NCBI RefSeq assembly: GCF_022399565.1
Contig: NZ_JAJTUT010000002.1
Span: forward strand, 1-64,000
DNA length: 64,000 nt
Source of the DNA: Flavobacterium algicola
Lineage (GTDB): Bacteria > Bacteroidota > Bacteroidia > Flavobacteriales > Flavobacteriaceae
Reading direction: 5' to 3'
Below are positions 36,102-45,923 of the stretch, piece after piece. The position numbers were made by a program, and so were the translations under genes. Position 1 is the stretch's first letter. The number at the start of each line of letters is the position of its first letter. The notes under the pieces are model-generated. The model had not been told where the DNA came from and did not search any database. It worked only from the letters and a program-made list of their open reading frames with translations.

Positions 36102-37319
36102 ATGAAAATTAAAGATATCAAAGTTTTTATTTGTAGCCCTGGACGTAATTTTGTTACTGTCAAAATTATTACAGAAAATGGTACGTACGGAATTGGTGAT
36201 GCGACTCTAAATGGACGAGAAATGGCTGTAGTTGCTTACTTGCAGGAACATATTGCTCCTTGTCTGATAGGGAAAGATGCACAACAAATTGAAGATATTT
36301 GGCAGTATCTCTATAAAGGTGCTTATTGGCGAAAAGGACCTGTAACTATGGCTGCAATTGGAGCTATTGATACAGCGCTTTGGGATATAAAAGGGAAGCA
36401 AGCCAATTTACCAGTTTATCAACTTCTTGGCGGTAGGAGCAGGTCCGGAGTTACCGTTTACGGTCATGCAAATGGAGAAACAATAGAGGAGGTACTTACT
36501 AATTTGGGTACAATGATTGACGAGGGATACAAAGCTGTAAGGCTACAATGCTCTATTCCGAATGTAAAAGGTACTTATGGCACGATGGAGGGGAAGAAAA
36601 ATTATTATGAACTTCAAGGCAACAGGCCACTTCCACCAGAGCAAGAATGGTCTACTTCAAAATATATGAACTTTGTACCCGAGCTGTTTAAGCAAGCAAG
36701 GGAACGATTTGGATTTGATATAGGTTTGTGCCATGATGTGCACAGCCGCCTTACGCCTATAGAAGCGGCAAGGCTAGGGAAACTTCTAGAACCTTATAAT
36801 CTTCTTTTTCTAGAAGATGCAGTAACTTCTGAAAACCCAGAAGGCTATCAAATTGTTCGAGAGCATACAGTAGTGCCTTTGGCTGTAGGTGAAATCTTTA
36901 CAACTGTTTGGGATGCTAAAGTCTTGATCGAAAAACAGTGGATTGACTACATACGTACTGCAATAACGCACGGTGGTGGAATTACGCCTTTAAAGAAATT
37001 GGCAGACTTTGCTGCTATGTATCATATACGCACTGCACCTCATGGGGCACCAGATCTTTCTCCGATTTGTTTTATGGCACATATGCATTTTAATCTTTGG
37101 GCACCTAATTTTGGTATTCAGGAATTTATTGGTTTTGGAACTCCTGAACTTAATGATGTATTTAAATATGATGTAGAATTAAAAGAGGGACTTTTGTACA
37201 TGCAAGATAAGCCAGGTTTGGGAGTAGACTTCGACGAAGAGGCAGCTAAAAAGTATCCTTATAAAAGATCATATTTACCTGTGAGCAGATTGGAAGATGG
37301 TACTTTATGGAACTGGTAG
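36102..37319 (+). CDS. manD: D-mannonate dehydratase (enolase superfamily, ManD type)
   Basis: 405 residues, matching ManD (about 402). Metal and catalytic positions are visible: CHDVHSR (Asp and His of the ManD signature), LFLEDAV, AVGEIFTT (second and third metal Glu), HGGGITPLKK, and RTAPHGAPDLSP with the catalytic His. Converts D-mannonate (or D-gluconate in low-activity relatives) to 2-keto-3-deoxygluconate. Under the GntR-type operator at 35856-35878. Which acid it prefers cannot be read from sequence. Confidence 0.87.
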   Translation: MKIKDIKVFICSPGRNFVTVKIITENGTYGIGDATLNGREMAVVAYLQEHIAPCLIGKDAQQIEDIWQYLYKGAYWRKGPVTMAAIGAIDTALWDIKGKQANLPVYQLLGGRSRSGVTVYGHANGETIEEVLTNLGTMIDEGYKAVRLQCSIPNVKGTYGTMEGKKNYYELQGNRPLPPEQEWSTSKYMNFVPELFKQARERFGFDIGLCHDVHSRLTPIEAARLGKLLEPYNLLFLEDAVTSENPEGYQIVREHTVVPLAVGEIFTTVWDAKVLIEKQWIDYIRTAITHGGGITPLKKLADFAAMYHIRTAPHGAPDLSPICFMAHMHFNLWAPNFGIQEFIGFGTPELNDVFKYDVELKEGLLYMQDKPGLGVDFDEEAAKKYPYKRSYLPVSRLEDGTLWNW

Positions 37320-37362
37320 TTTCACATTAAAAATTATTTTAGACAAAAATATTCAACTTGAA

Positions 37363-37400
37363 AAAAGGGGATGGTTATGAAGCCATCCCCTTTTTTTTTG
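37363..37400 (+). terminator. Terminator behind manD
   Basis: GGGGATGG-ttatgaag-CCATCCCC followed by nine T. An intrinsic terminator isolating manD from the downstream operon. Confidence 0.87.
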
Positions 37401-37678
37401 CTTTTTTTCTGAAGCCGCAAGTAATTTTGATAAATATAGATTTAGTTTGTCAGTGGATATGAGTACTAAATTAAATCATTTGCTTGATAACGGTTTAAAA
37501 ACACAAAAGTGGTGGTAAAGGTGAACTATTAGATATTCTGTAGGTTTTTTACACTGTAATCAATTATAATTAGCACAAACGAATCATATTTTATAGCCAT
37601 TGGTCGATAATTTAACTTCAGATATATTACTATCCTTTATATTTACAATTATATAAATAATCTTTATTTCAATTTATT

Positions 37679-38839
37679 ATGTTAAAAATTGCGAAATTAA
37701 AATTTTTCACCTCGCTCTGCTGTTTCTTCAGCATGATTTGCGTTTTACAAGCAAATACTTCGATTAAGGAGCAAACTGTTTCTATTCAGAATAAAAGTAA
37801 ATTCAATTATGTAGACAAAGTTGTGTCTATTTCGTGGGAGAAGATAAAAGAAAAAAATCCTTCGATCGATAGTGAAAATTTAAAAATTGTAGATGCACAG
37901 TCTCAAAACGAAATTACTTATCAGTTTGAATATACTACTAGTAAGCAAATTCAAAATCTTTTGGTACAAGTAAGTTTAATGTCTGGACAAAAATTAAAAT
38001 TAGTTTTTATGGCAGCTAAACATGGTGATTTTGTCGTGAAAACTTTTGGTAGGTATGTACCAGAAAGATTAGACGATTTTGCATGGGAAAATGATAAAAT
38101 TGCTTTTAGAATGTATGGAAAAGCATTAGAAAGTACGCCAAAAGATAATGCCTTTGGTACAGATGTTTGGGTAAAGCGTACAGATCGAATGATATTAAAT
38201 GAACGTTATGGCAGAAATGAATACCACAAGGATCACGGGGATGGTATGGATTACTACCATGTTGGCTATACTCTAGGAGCTGGTGGAATTGCTCCTTTTA
38301 TAAATGATAGCATTTACTATTCTAAAAATTATTCAAAATGGAAAATGTTAGAAAACGGACCGTTACGAACAAAATTTGAATTAGAATATGACTCTTGGGA
38401 TGCTGCGGGAGTAAAACTAACTTTAGTAAAAACGATAAGTTTGGATGCTGGATCACAACTTAGTAAAATTGACGTTCATTATAAATACAATGATGACATG
38501 AAGCAACTACCTGTTGTTATTGGTATTATTAAAAGACCTGAAGCTGGTGCTGATTTACTTAACAGGAAGAAAGGAATTCTAGGGTACTGGGAGCCACAAC
38601 ATGGAGAAGATGGTACTACAGGAGTAGGAGTTATAATTCCGACAAAGGTAGACAATATGCAAATTCGAAACGGACAATATTTAGCAACCGTAACTATACC
38701 AAAAGGAGAATCATTTACCTATTACTCTGGTGCTGCATGGGACAAAGCTGGTGAAATTACAAATAGTGAGCAATGGTTTGCACACTTAAGTGAAGAGCGT
38801 GAAAAAATTGTAAAAGACAAGTTGAAAATTAGCTTCTAA
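37679..38839 (+). CDS. DUF4861 family protein, exported
   Basis: 386 residues with a signal peptide (MLKIAKLKFFTSLCCFFSMICVLQAN). The rest matches the DUF4861 pattern (VDKVVSISWEKI, GRYVPERLDDFAWENDKIAFRMYG, NERYGRNEYHKDHGDGMDYYHVG, ISLDAGSQLSKIDVHY). Such proteins occur in polysaccharide and uronic-acid loci of Bacteroidota. The His/Asp/Glu-rich block HKDHGDGMDYYH could form the active site. No activity assigned here. Confidence 0.8.
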   Translation: MLKIAKLKFFTSLCCFFSMICVLQANTSIKEQTVSIQNKSKFNYVDKVVSISWEKIKEKNPSIDSENLKIVDAQSQNEITYQFEYTTSKQIQNLLVQVSLMSGQKLKLVFMAAKHGDFVVKTFGRYVPERLDDFAWENDKIAFRMYGKALESTPKDNAFGTDVWVKRTDRMILNERYGRNEYHKDHGDGMDYYHVGYTLGAGGIAPFINDSIYYSKNYSKWKMLENGPLRTKFELEYDSWDAAGVKLTLVKTISLDAGSQLSKIDVHYKYNDDMKQLPVVIGIIKRPEAGADLLNRKKGILGYWEPQHGEDGTTGVGVIIPTKVDNMQIRNGQYLATVTIPKGESFTYYSGAAWDKAGEITNSEQWFAHLSEEREKIVKDKLKISF

Positions 38840-38864
38840 TTTAAGAAGTATATTTTCAAAAAAT

Positions 38865-38876
38865 ACTATTAACCAA
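38865..38876 (+). repeat. Leader motif ACTATTAACCAA, copy 1
   Basis: Exact 12-mer 26 bases ahead of the cytochrome start. It recurs at 47079-47090 and 55268-55279, each time 19-36 bases before a start codon. It may be a 5'-UTR element. Confidence 0.4.
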
Positions 38877-38902
38877 AACCAATCAAAAAACTATAAATTA
38901 AT

Positions 38903-39268
38903 ATGAATTCCATTTACAAATTTTTTCTATCAGTAGCGGGAGCTATTTTTTACTTGACTCTTTCGTCAACTTCTATAACTGCTCAAACTGCTAAAAAAGC
39001 AACTGCAGCTGAAATAGCAGAGGGTAAAGTTCTTATATCTAAGTCGGATTGTTTGGCTTGCCATAAAACGGATGCCAAATTATTAGGACCAAGTTATAAA
39101 GATGTTGCCAAAAAATATGCAGCGATCGAGGCAAACTACAATTTATTAAGCCAAAAAGTGATAAAAGGTGGATCGGGAGTTTGGGGAAGCATTCCAATGG
39201 CTCCTCATGCTAGCCTTAAACCTGAAGAAGCAAAAAAAATGATCAAGTATATATTATCGATAAAATAG
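38903..39268 (+). CDS. Monohaem cytochrome c
   Basis: 121 residues with a signal peptide ending near residue 27. The haem motif is CLACH (Cys50, Cys53, His54); the distal Met is probably that in SIPMAPH. Close to the cytochrome c551/c552 size. It likely accepts electrons from the periplasmic dehydrogenase encoded at 42421 and passes them to an oxidase. Confidence 0.9.
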   Translation: MNSIYKFFLSVAGAIFYLTLSSTSITAQTAKKATAAEIAEGKVLISKSDCLACHKTDAKLLGPSYKDVAKKYAAIEANYNLLSQKVIKGGSGVWGSIPMAPHASLKPEEAKKMIKYILSIK

Positions 39269-39283
39269 AATTTCTTTCGAAAA

Positions 39284-41638
39284 ATGAAAAAAATCATATT
39301 ATTATGTTTCATGCTGATATGCAGTTTGCCTATTATGGCACAGCAATCACAAGTAATAGAGGGTAAGGTAATTAATAGCGGATCGCAGGAAATTGCAAAT
39401 GCTAGGATAGCGATTTTAAATACTAATATATATGCAATATCAAGAAAAGACGGAAGTTTTACTATTGAAGGTTTGGCCGAGGGAAATTATTTCGCAAAAG
39501 TAAAAGCAGAAGGGTATTCGGTCTTTAGTCAAGCTATAAAAATAGAAAGTGGAGCAAATAGAGCTTTGGTATTTACATTGAACTTATCTGGTAATGAACT
39601 TGATGAGGTAATTGTAAGTGCTCAAAAGAGAGATGAGAATCAGCAGAACCTGCCTATTAGCATTTCGACTCTTACGGACAAGGAAGTGAGAGAGTATAAA
39701 ATTTGGGATATCAAAGATGTTACTGCTATTGTTTCCAACTTCAATGCTGCCAACCCGGGTGACAATCGTAATATTACATCAATACGTGGTATCACGTCTA
39801 CATCATATGATCCCGCAGTCGCTACATATATAGATGGTGTAAATCAATTTGGCTTAGATACCTACATATCTCAATTACAAGATATCGAGCGAATTGAAGT
39901 ATTGCGTGGTCCTCAAGGAACATTGTATGGTAGAAATGCAATGGGGGGAGTAGTAAATATTATCACTAAACAACCTACTAATGCCACAAGTGGTTTTGCA
40001 GAGCTAGGATTTGGTAATTATAATCAGATGCGTATTAGTGCAGGTATCAGATTACCAATTGTAAAAGATAAGTTATTTTTTGGAGCTAGCGGATTTTACT
40101 CTAAAAGAGATGGGTATTATACAAACGATTTTGACGGCTCTAATTTCGACAAGCAAAATAGTGTGATGGGTAATTATTACTTAAAATACAAACCAATTTC
40201 TAAGTTAGCTATTACGCTAAATGCAAAACACATTCAAAATTCAAATGATGGTGCTTTTCCTCTGGCGTCAAGTATAGCGGAAGCATTGAGCAATCCTTTT
40301 GTTTTAAATCAAAACAATATAGCCGAAATGGTAGACAAAACTTTTAATACAAGTTTGTCAATTAATTATAATGCAAGAACATTTGATTTCGTTTCGCAAA
40401 CAGCCTACCAAAGTAATTACAGATATTACAAAACACCTATAGACGGCGATTTTTCTCCATTAGATGGTTATTCGATTGTAAATAATTATGGTAAAGATTG
40501 GAATAACATCAATGTGGTAAGTCAAGAACTGCGATTCAGCTCAAAAGCCAATTCGGACTCCAAATTACAGTGGCTTGCGGGAACCTATTTATTTCATCAA
40601 TACAATCCAGTAAAACAAGGTACTCACATTGGTGATGATGGTGATTTGCTGGGTGCTCCCGAAAGTAATGTTACTTATATCAATACTAATACTGGTCAAG
40701 GTAATGGTTTGGCTTTGTTTGGTCAAGGTACCTTTTCCATATCTGATAAACTGGATTTTATTTTTGGTTTACGATATGATTTAGAGAGTAAAAAGCTATC
40801 TGCCCAAGGAGAGCGTCAGGCTGATGGAGAACAAATTGGAACGATATTTCCTGAAACTTCGGCATCTGCCAGTTTTAATTCCTTTAGCCCAAAAGCAGGT
40901 TTGCAGTACAAAATAAATCAAAACTCAAATTTGTTTGTGACCTATAATAGAGGTTTTAGAACAGGAGGAATAAGTCAATTATCAGGTGATCCTAGAGAAG
41001 CTTTATTGACTTATGAGCCAGAGCTAAGTGATAATTTTGAGATAGGGACAAAGAATACATTTTTAGACAATCATTTAAGAGTCAACTTGACTGCTTTTTA
41101 CACAAGCGTTAATAACGCTCAGATACCTACCTTACTTTTGCCCGATGCTATTACCGTGACACAAAATGCTGGAAAACTTCATAGTAAGGGAGTAGAATTG
41201 CAAACAGAATTTATTCCGTTTAAAAATTTCGAACTGAATTATAATTTAGGATTTACAGATGCCAAGTATAAGGAGTTAATTATAGCAAATAACGGTGCTT
41301 CAGAAATTTTCGATTATAACAAGCAGTTGTTTACACCTAATGTAACTTCCATGCTGGCTGCACAATACGGAAAATCGATTACAACAAACACCAAAGGTTT
41401 TGCAAGGTTAGAGTGGCGTTACCTTGGTAAGCAATATTTTGATTTGCCGAATCAATTTACCCAAAGTTCTTATCATTTATTAAATGTGAGAGCAGGTATT
41501 ACTTATAAAAATGTAGAATTCGTTCTATGGGCAGAGAATTTGACCGATAAAAATTATGTAGATTATGCATACAGTTTTGGTGCTGCACATTTGGGCACGC
41601 CTCGTACCTACGGAATACTTTTTAGAACTAACTTTTAA
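39284..41638 (+). CDS. TonB-dependent receptor
   Basis: 784 residues: signal peptide to ~19, a CarboxypepD-regulatory-like domain (about 22-105), TonB box region NELDEVIVSAQ, plug domain (about 120-230, with VLRGPQGTLYGRNAMGGVVNI), then a 22-strand beta barrel ending in a terminal Phe (GILFRTNF). It takes up a ligand across the outer membrane. No SusD partner follows, so it is not a SusC-type receptor. It sits 15 bases behind the cytochrome gene, in one operon with ThuA and the dehydrogenase. Confidence 0.92.
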   Translation: MKKIILLCFMLICSLPIMAQQSQVIEGKVINSGSQEIANARIAILNTNIYAISRKDGSFTIEGLAEGNYFAKVKAEGYSVFSQAIKIESGANRALVFTLNLSGNELDEVIVSAQKRDENQQNLPISISTLTDKEVREYKIWDIKDVTAIVSNFNAANPGDNRNITSIRGITSTSYDPAVATYIDGVNQFGLDTYISQLQDIERIEVLRGPQGTLYGRNAMGGVVNIITKQPTNATSGFAELGFGNYNQMRISAGIRLPIVKDKLFFGASGFYSKRDGYYTNDFDGSNFDKQNSVMGNYYLKYKPISKLAITLNAKHIQNSNDGAFPLASSIAEALSNPFVLNQNNIAEMVDKTFNTSLSINYNARTFDFVSQTAYQSNYRYYKTPIDGDFSPLDGYSIVNNYGKDWNNINVVSQELRFSSKANSDSKLQWLAGTYLFHQYNPVKQGTHIGDDGDLLGAPESNVTYINTNTGQGNGLALFGQGTFSISDKLDFIFGLRYDLESKKLSAQGERQADGEQIGTIFPETSASASFNSFSPKAGLQYKINQNSNLFVTYNRGFRTGGISQLSGDPREALLTYEPELSDNFEIGTKNTFLDNHLRVNLTAFYTSVNNAQIPTLLLPDAITVTQNAGKLHSKGVELQTEFIPFKNFELNYNLGFTDAKYKELIIANNGASEIFDYNKQLFTPNVTSMLAAQYGKSITTNTKGFARLEWRYLGKQYFDLPNQFTQSSYHLLNVRAGITYKNVEFVLWAENLTDKNYVDYAYSFGAAHLGTPRTYGILFRTNF

Positions 41639-41649
41639 AAAATACTATT

Positions 41650-42405
41650 ATGAATTTTAAAAAAATAAAGCAAGGCCAATCAATTTCTATTTTGATGGTT
41701 CTATTTCTTTTGTTTAGTGTCGAAAGTTCTTTTGCCATGAAAACGAATAAAATTTTGATCTTTAGTAAAACGGCAAAGTTTCATCACCAATCGATACCAG
41801 CAGGAATAGCTGCTATTATAAAGCTAGGAGAAGCTAACGGATTTGTGGCCGATACAACGACCAATAGCAAGAGTTTTACGAAAGAAAATTTAAAACAATA
41901 TACTGCTGTAATTTTTTTGAGTACAACAGGTGACGTTTTAAATGAAGAGCAACAATTAGCATTCGAAAATTATATTCAATCGGGAGGTGGTTTTGTTGGC
42001 GTACATGCTGCGACAGATTGCGAATACGATTGGGCTTGGTATGGTAATTTGGTAGGGGCTTATTTTAGCAGTCATCCTAAACAGCAAGATGCTATTTTAA
42101 AAGTTTCGAATAAAAAACATATCGCTACAAAACATTTACCTGCTGAATGGAAAAGAAAAGATGAATGGTATAATTACAAATGGATGGCAGCAGATTTAAA
42201 AGTGTTGATAACGATAGATGAAAATTCTTATGACGCTGGAAAAGGAAAGATGGGAGCAAATCATCCGATGGCTTGGTACCACGACTATGACGGAGGTAGA
42301 TCGTTTTATACTGCTTTGGGGCATACAGACGAATCATATCAAGAACCTTTGTTCTTACAGCATTTATTAGGAGGCATTAAATATGCTATGGGGAAAAAGA
42401 AATAA
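41650..42405 (+). CDS. ThuA domain protein, exported
   Basis: 251 residues with a signal peptide (to ~30) and the ThuA fold: ILIFSKTAKFHHQSIPAGIAAI, IQSGGGFVGVHAATDCEYDW, PMAWYHDYDGGRSFYTALGHTDES. ThuA-type proteins are implicated in metabolism of 3-keto-disaccharides. Here it lies between the TonB receptor and the propeller-cytochrome dehydrogenase (gaps 11 and 15 bases). Confidence 0.88.
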   Translation: MNFKKIKQGQSISILMVLFLLFSVESSFAMKTNKILIFSKTAKFHHQSIPAGIAAIIKLGEANGFVADTTTNSKSFTKENLKQYTAVIFLSTTGDVLNEEQQLAFENYIQSGGGFVGVHAATDCEYDWAWYGNLVGAYFSSHPKQQDAILKVSNKKHIATKHLPAEWKRKDEWYNYKWMAADLKVLITIDENSYDAGKGKMGANHPMAWYHDYDGGRSFYTALGHTDESYQEPLFLQHLLGGIKYAMGKKK

Positions 42406-42420
42406 TTATAAAAGCAAATC

Positions 42421-44646
42421 ATGAAAAAAAGAATCAATTATATTTTCGGTTTCTTCATCTTATTAACCTTAATAGTTACTTGTAAGGCTTACAAAGACAG
42501 TTTTGAGCGAGACAGTACAGGTAAAATTGTAGTTAATCCAAACCCATCACCAGAACCAGTCTCGGCAGAAGAAAGTATGAAATTGATGGCTATGCAAAAG
42601 GGATATCATTTGGAATTGGTAGCTAGTGAGCCTATGGTAAGCGAACCTGTAGCAATTGTTTGGGATGGAAACGGTAGAATGTTTGTAGCTGAAATGAATA
42701 CCTACATGCAAGATATCGATGGTACTGGTCAGAAAATGAATACTTGCAAAATTAAACTGTTGGAAGATACCAATGGAGATGGCGCAATGGACAAAGCAAC
42801 TGTCTATCTTGACAGTTTGGTACTGCCGCGTATGATGTTATGTTTAGATGATCGCCTATTAGTTAATGAAACATTTACAAATAACATATACAGCTACAGA
42901 GACACTAATAATGACGGACATGCCGATGAGAAGGTAATTGTATATGAAAACAATGATGGTGATAGTAAAAATCTTGAACACCAAAAAAGCGGTTTGATGT
43001 GGAATCTAGATAATAAAATTTATGTTACTGTAAACAAAATTCGTTATTCTTTTGAAAACGGAAAATTAATACCAGAGGAGTTACACGGTAACCCGATAGG
43101 GCAATGGGGACTTGGTTTAGATGATTATGGTCGTTTGTTCTTTTCATCTGCCGGAGGAGAAAATCCAGCCCTAGGATTTCAGCAAAATAACTTTTACGGA
43201 AATTTGGAATTTAAGAACCAGTTAGTTGGTGACTTCATAGAACCCTGGCCAATTATAGCGACACCAGATGTGCAAGGGGGTTTGAAAAGGTTAAGGGAAG
43301 ACGGAACTTTAAATCACTTTACAGCATCTACTGGGCAAACGATTTATAGAGGGGATGCTTTACCAGAAGACTTAAAAGGTAATTATATGGTTTGTGAACC
43401 TGTGGGACGTTTGATAAGAAGAGCTATTGTAAAAAACACAGATGGTAAAATCACATTAGAAAATGCGTACCAGCAACAAGAATTTATTGCTTCTGCCGAT
43501 ATGAACTTTAGACCTGTAAACATGGCAACGGGACCAGACGGTTGTTTGTATATTGTTGATATGTACCACGGAATAATTCAAGAAAGTAACTGGACAAAAG
43601 AGGGAAGTTTTCTAAGACCAGAAATTTTAAAAAAGGGATTGGAGAAAAATGTAGGACGCGGTCGTATTTATCGAGTAGTACATGATAAAATAAAACCTAA
43701 TAAAACAAAACCAGATTTACTTGATGCTAGCAGTTCAAAAATAGTAACCTATTTAAATCATCCAAACGGGTGGTGGAGAGAGAATGCTCAAAAATTATTA
43801 GTACTTCGTAATGATAAATCAGTAGTTCCAGAGCTAGAAATGATGCTGAAAACATCAAACAATCACTTAAGTAGAATTCATGCCTTGTGGGCTTTAAATG
43901 GTATGCATTCTTTGTCAAAAGAATTATTGGCAGCAACATTTAAAGATGATAATGCTCAAGTTCGAAAAACTGCCGTTTGGGCAAGTGAAAATTTTATGGA
44001 CAACAAAAGTAATGCTTACATCTTAGAAAAACTTGATGCATTAAAAATAGATAGTAGTGCAGATGTAAGGTTACAACTTGGATTGTCGCTACGTTTTAAC
44101 GAAAGTGAAAAAGCAAAAGGGATCATTGACTTTATGTTAGAAAAATATCCAGATAACGAAGTGTTGACTACTTCAGTAAAAACTTTTGAGAATGCTAAGA
44201 TAGCTGCAGAAAAACGTTTGGCTGCAGAGAAGCTAATGAGTATAACTGAGCAAAAAATTATAAGTGAAGGATCGTCTATTTATAAAACTTTTTGCGCTGC
44301 TTGTCACGGTATGGATGCTAAAGGTATCGCTTTGGGAGAGAAAGAATTTTTGGCTCCAATTTTAGCAAATAATAAAACTATTAATGAAAAAGATCCTCAA
44401 AAAGCAATCAAAATTTTGCTGCGAGGACTTACAGGTCCGATCGACGGTAAAAGTTATACTGCCAATTTGATGCCCTCACTTGTTGATAATGATGATGCGT
44501 ATATAGCTGCTGTTTTGAGTTATGTTCGAAGTGATTTTGGAAACAAAGCTAGAGTTGTAACTCCTGAAGAAGTGGCGAAAATTAGAAAAGCGACTGCCAA
44601 TAGAACTATGCCTTACACCATGGAAGAGCTAGAAAAAAAGAAATAA
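42421..44646 (+). CDS. PVC-type propeller-HEAT-cytochrome c dehydrogenase
   Basis: 741 residues. Lipoprotein-like signal (LIVTC). A beta-propeller region (about 60-420, TIGR02604-like, e.g. WDGNGRMFVAEMN, DTNNDGHADEKVIV) is followed by HEAT repeats (430-590) and a C-terminal cytochrome c domain with FCAACHG (Cys625, Cys628, His629). Such proteins are thought to oxidise sugars or other organics in the periplasm, handing electrons to c cytochromes; the gene at 38903 supplies one. The exact substrate is unknown. Confidence 0.85.
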   Translation: MKKRINYIFGFFILLTLIVTCKAYKDSFERDSTGKIVVNPNPSPEPVSAEESMKLMAMQKGYHLELVASEPMVSEPVAIVWDGNGRMFVAEMNTYMQDIDGTGQKMNTCKIKLLEDTNGDGAMDKATVYLDSLVLPRMMLCLDDRLLVNETFTNNIYSYRDTNNDGHADEKVIVYENNDGDSKNLEHQKSGLMWNLDNKIYVTVNKIRYSFENGKLIPEELHGNPIGQWGLGLDDYGRLFFSSAGGENPALGFQQNNFYGNLEFKNQLVGDFIEPWPIIATPDVQGGLKRLREDGTLNHFTASTGQTIYRGDALPEDLKGNYMVCEPVGRLIRRAIVKNTDGKITLENAYQQQEFIASADMNFRPVNMATGPDGCLYIVDMYHGIIQESNWTKEGSFLRPEILKKGLEKNVGRGRIYRVVHDKIKPNKTKPDLLDASSSKIVTYLNHPNGWWRENAQKLLVLRNDKSVVPELEMMLKTSNNHLSRIHALWALNGMHSLSKELLAATFKDDNAQVRKTAVWASENFMDNKSNAYILEKLDALKIDSSADVRLQLGLSLRFNESEKAKGIIDFMLEKYPDNEVLTTSVKTFENAKIAAEKRLAAEKLMSITEQKIISEGSSIYKTFCAACHGMDAKGIALGEKEFLAPILANNKTINEKDPQKAIKILLRGLTGPIDGKSYTANLMPSLVDNDDAYIAAVLSYVRSDFGNKARVVTPEEVAKIRKATANRTMPYTMEELEKKK

Positions 44647-44720
44647 GTAGTAAATAATAGCAACGATAGTAATTAATAATATTGGTGTCGTTGCATTTTA
44701 ACAACCAAACAAAAACTATT

Positions 44721-45878
44721 ATGTCCAACAAACTTAGACTCGGAATGATAGGTGGCGGTAAAGGAGCCTTTATAGGTGCAGTTCACCGTATAGCAGCCCA
44801 AATTGATAGCGAATACGAATTGGTTTGCGGTGCATTTAGTTCTAATCCGGATTTATCAATTGAAAGTGGAGAAGATTTGGGTCTAGATCCAGCAAGGTGC
44901 TATGGATCTTATGCAGAACTTTTTGAGAAGGAACAGCTCTTATCAAAAAATGAGCGCATGCAAGTGGTAAGTATTGTAACTCCAAACCATGTACACTTTG
45001 CCCCTGCAAAATTAGCACTGCAAAATGGTTTTCACGTTATTCTAGATAAACCAATGGCTTTCTCCTTGGCAGAAGCGAAAGAATTAAAAGCCTTTGCAGA
45101 AGCAACAAAACAGCGTTTTTGCTTGACACATACATATACAGGCTATCCCATGGTAAAGGAGGCCAGGCAACAAATTGCACAAAATAAACTAGGAATTATC
45201 AAAAAGATTTATGTCGAATATCCGCAGGGGTGGTTGAGTAAATATGAAGAGAGTGGTGATAACAAACAAGCTGCTTGGCGCACTGATCCTAGTAAAAGCG
45301 GAATGGGTGGTGCTCTTGGCGATATTGGAACTCATGCCTTTAACCTTGCAGAATATATTACGGGCTTAAAAGTAACTCAAATAAACGCCGATATTAATAC
45401 AGTAGTAGCAGGTCGGAAGTTAGATGATGATGCAACCGTTTTATTGAAATTTAATAATGGTGCTTCGGGTATTTTATTTGCTACCCAAGTGGCAGCAGGT
45501 GAAGAAAACAATATTAAAATTAGAGTGTACGGTGAGAAAGGAGGTCTAGAGTGGCAGCAAGAAAATGCAAATGTACTCCTTCTTAAATGGGCAGATCAAC
45601 CGTGCCAAATTTTGAAAACGGGAGGTGCCTATCTCGGTAAATTTGCAAAGCACAATACCCGTACTCCAGGAGGACATCCCGAAGGTTATTTAGAAGCTTT
45701 TGCTAATTTGTACCGCAATTTTGCTCTCACTATAAAAGCGGAATTGAACCATGAAGCACCAACTGAAGAGATGCTTGATTTTACAGGGATCGATGATGGA
45801 GTAAGAGGAATGGCTTTTATAGAACAATCAATAGCTTCAGGTAATTCTACTGAGAAGTGGATGAACTTTGTAGTCTAA
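44721..45878 (+). CDS. Gfo/Idh/MocA family oxidoreductase
   Basis: 385 residues from the ATG at 44721 (the frame is open from a TTG at 44682, which would add 13 residues ahead of the Rossmann strand). Seen: LGMIGGGKGAFIGAVHRIA, VSIVTPNHVHFAPA, LDKPMAFS (catalytic Lys), GALGDIGTHAFNLAEYITG. Acts on a sugar or inositol-like substrate with NAD(P). Followed closely by an isomerase-like TIM barrel, the usual pair of 3-keto-sugar pathways. Confidence 0.88.
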   Translation: MSNKLRLGMIGGGKGAFIGAVHRIAAQIDSEYELVCGAFSSNPDLSIESGEDLGLDPARCYGSYAELFEKEQLLSKNERMQVVSIVTPNHVHFAPAKLALQNGFHVILDKPMAFSLAEAKELKAFAEATKQRFCLTHTYTGYPMVKEARQQIAQNKLGIIKKIYVEYPQGWLSKYEESGDNKQAAWRTDPSKSGMGGALGDIGTHAFNLAEYITGLKVTQINADINTVVAGRKLDDDATVLLKFNNGASGILFATQVAAGEENNIKIRVYGEKGGLEWQQENANVLLLKWADQPCQILKTGGAYLGKFAKHNTRTPGGHPEGYLEAFANLYRNFALTIKAELNHEAPTEEMLDFTGIDDGVRGMAFIEQSIASGNSTEKWMNFVV

Positions 45879-45923
45879 AAGATAAATGATTCTTCATAAA
45901 TTATTAAATAAAAACAAAGTAGT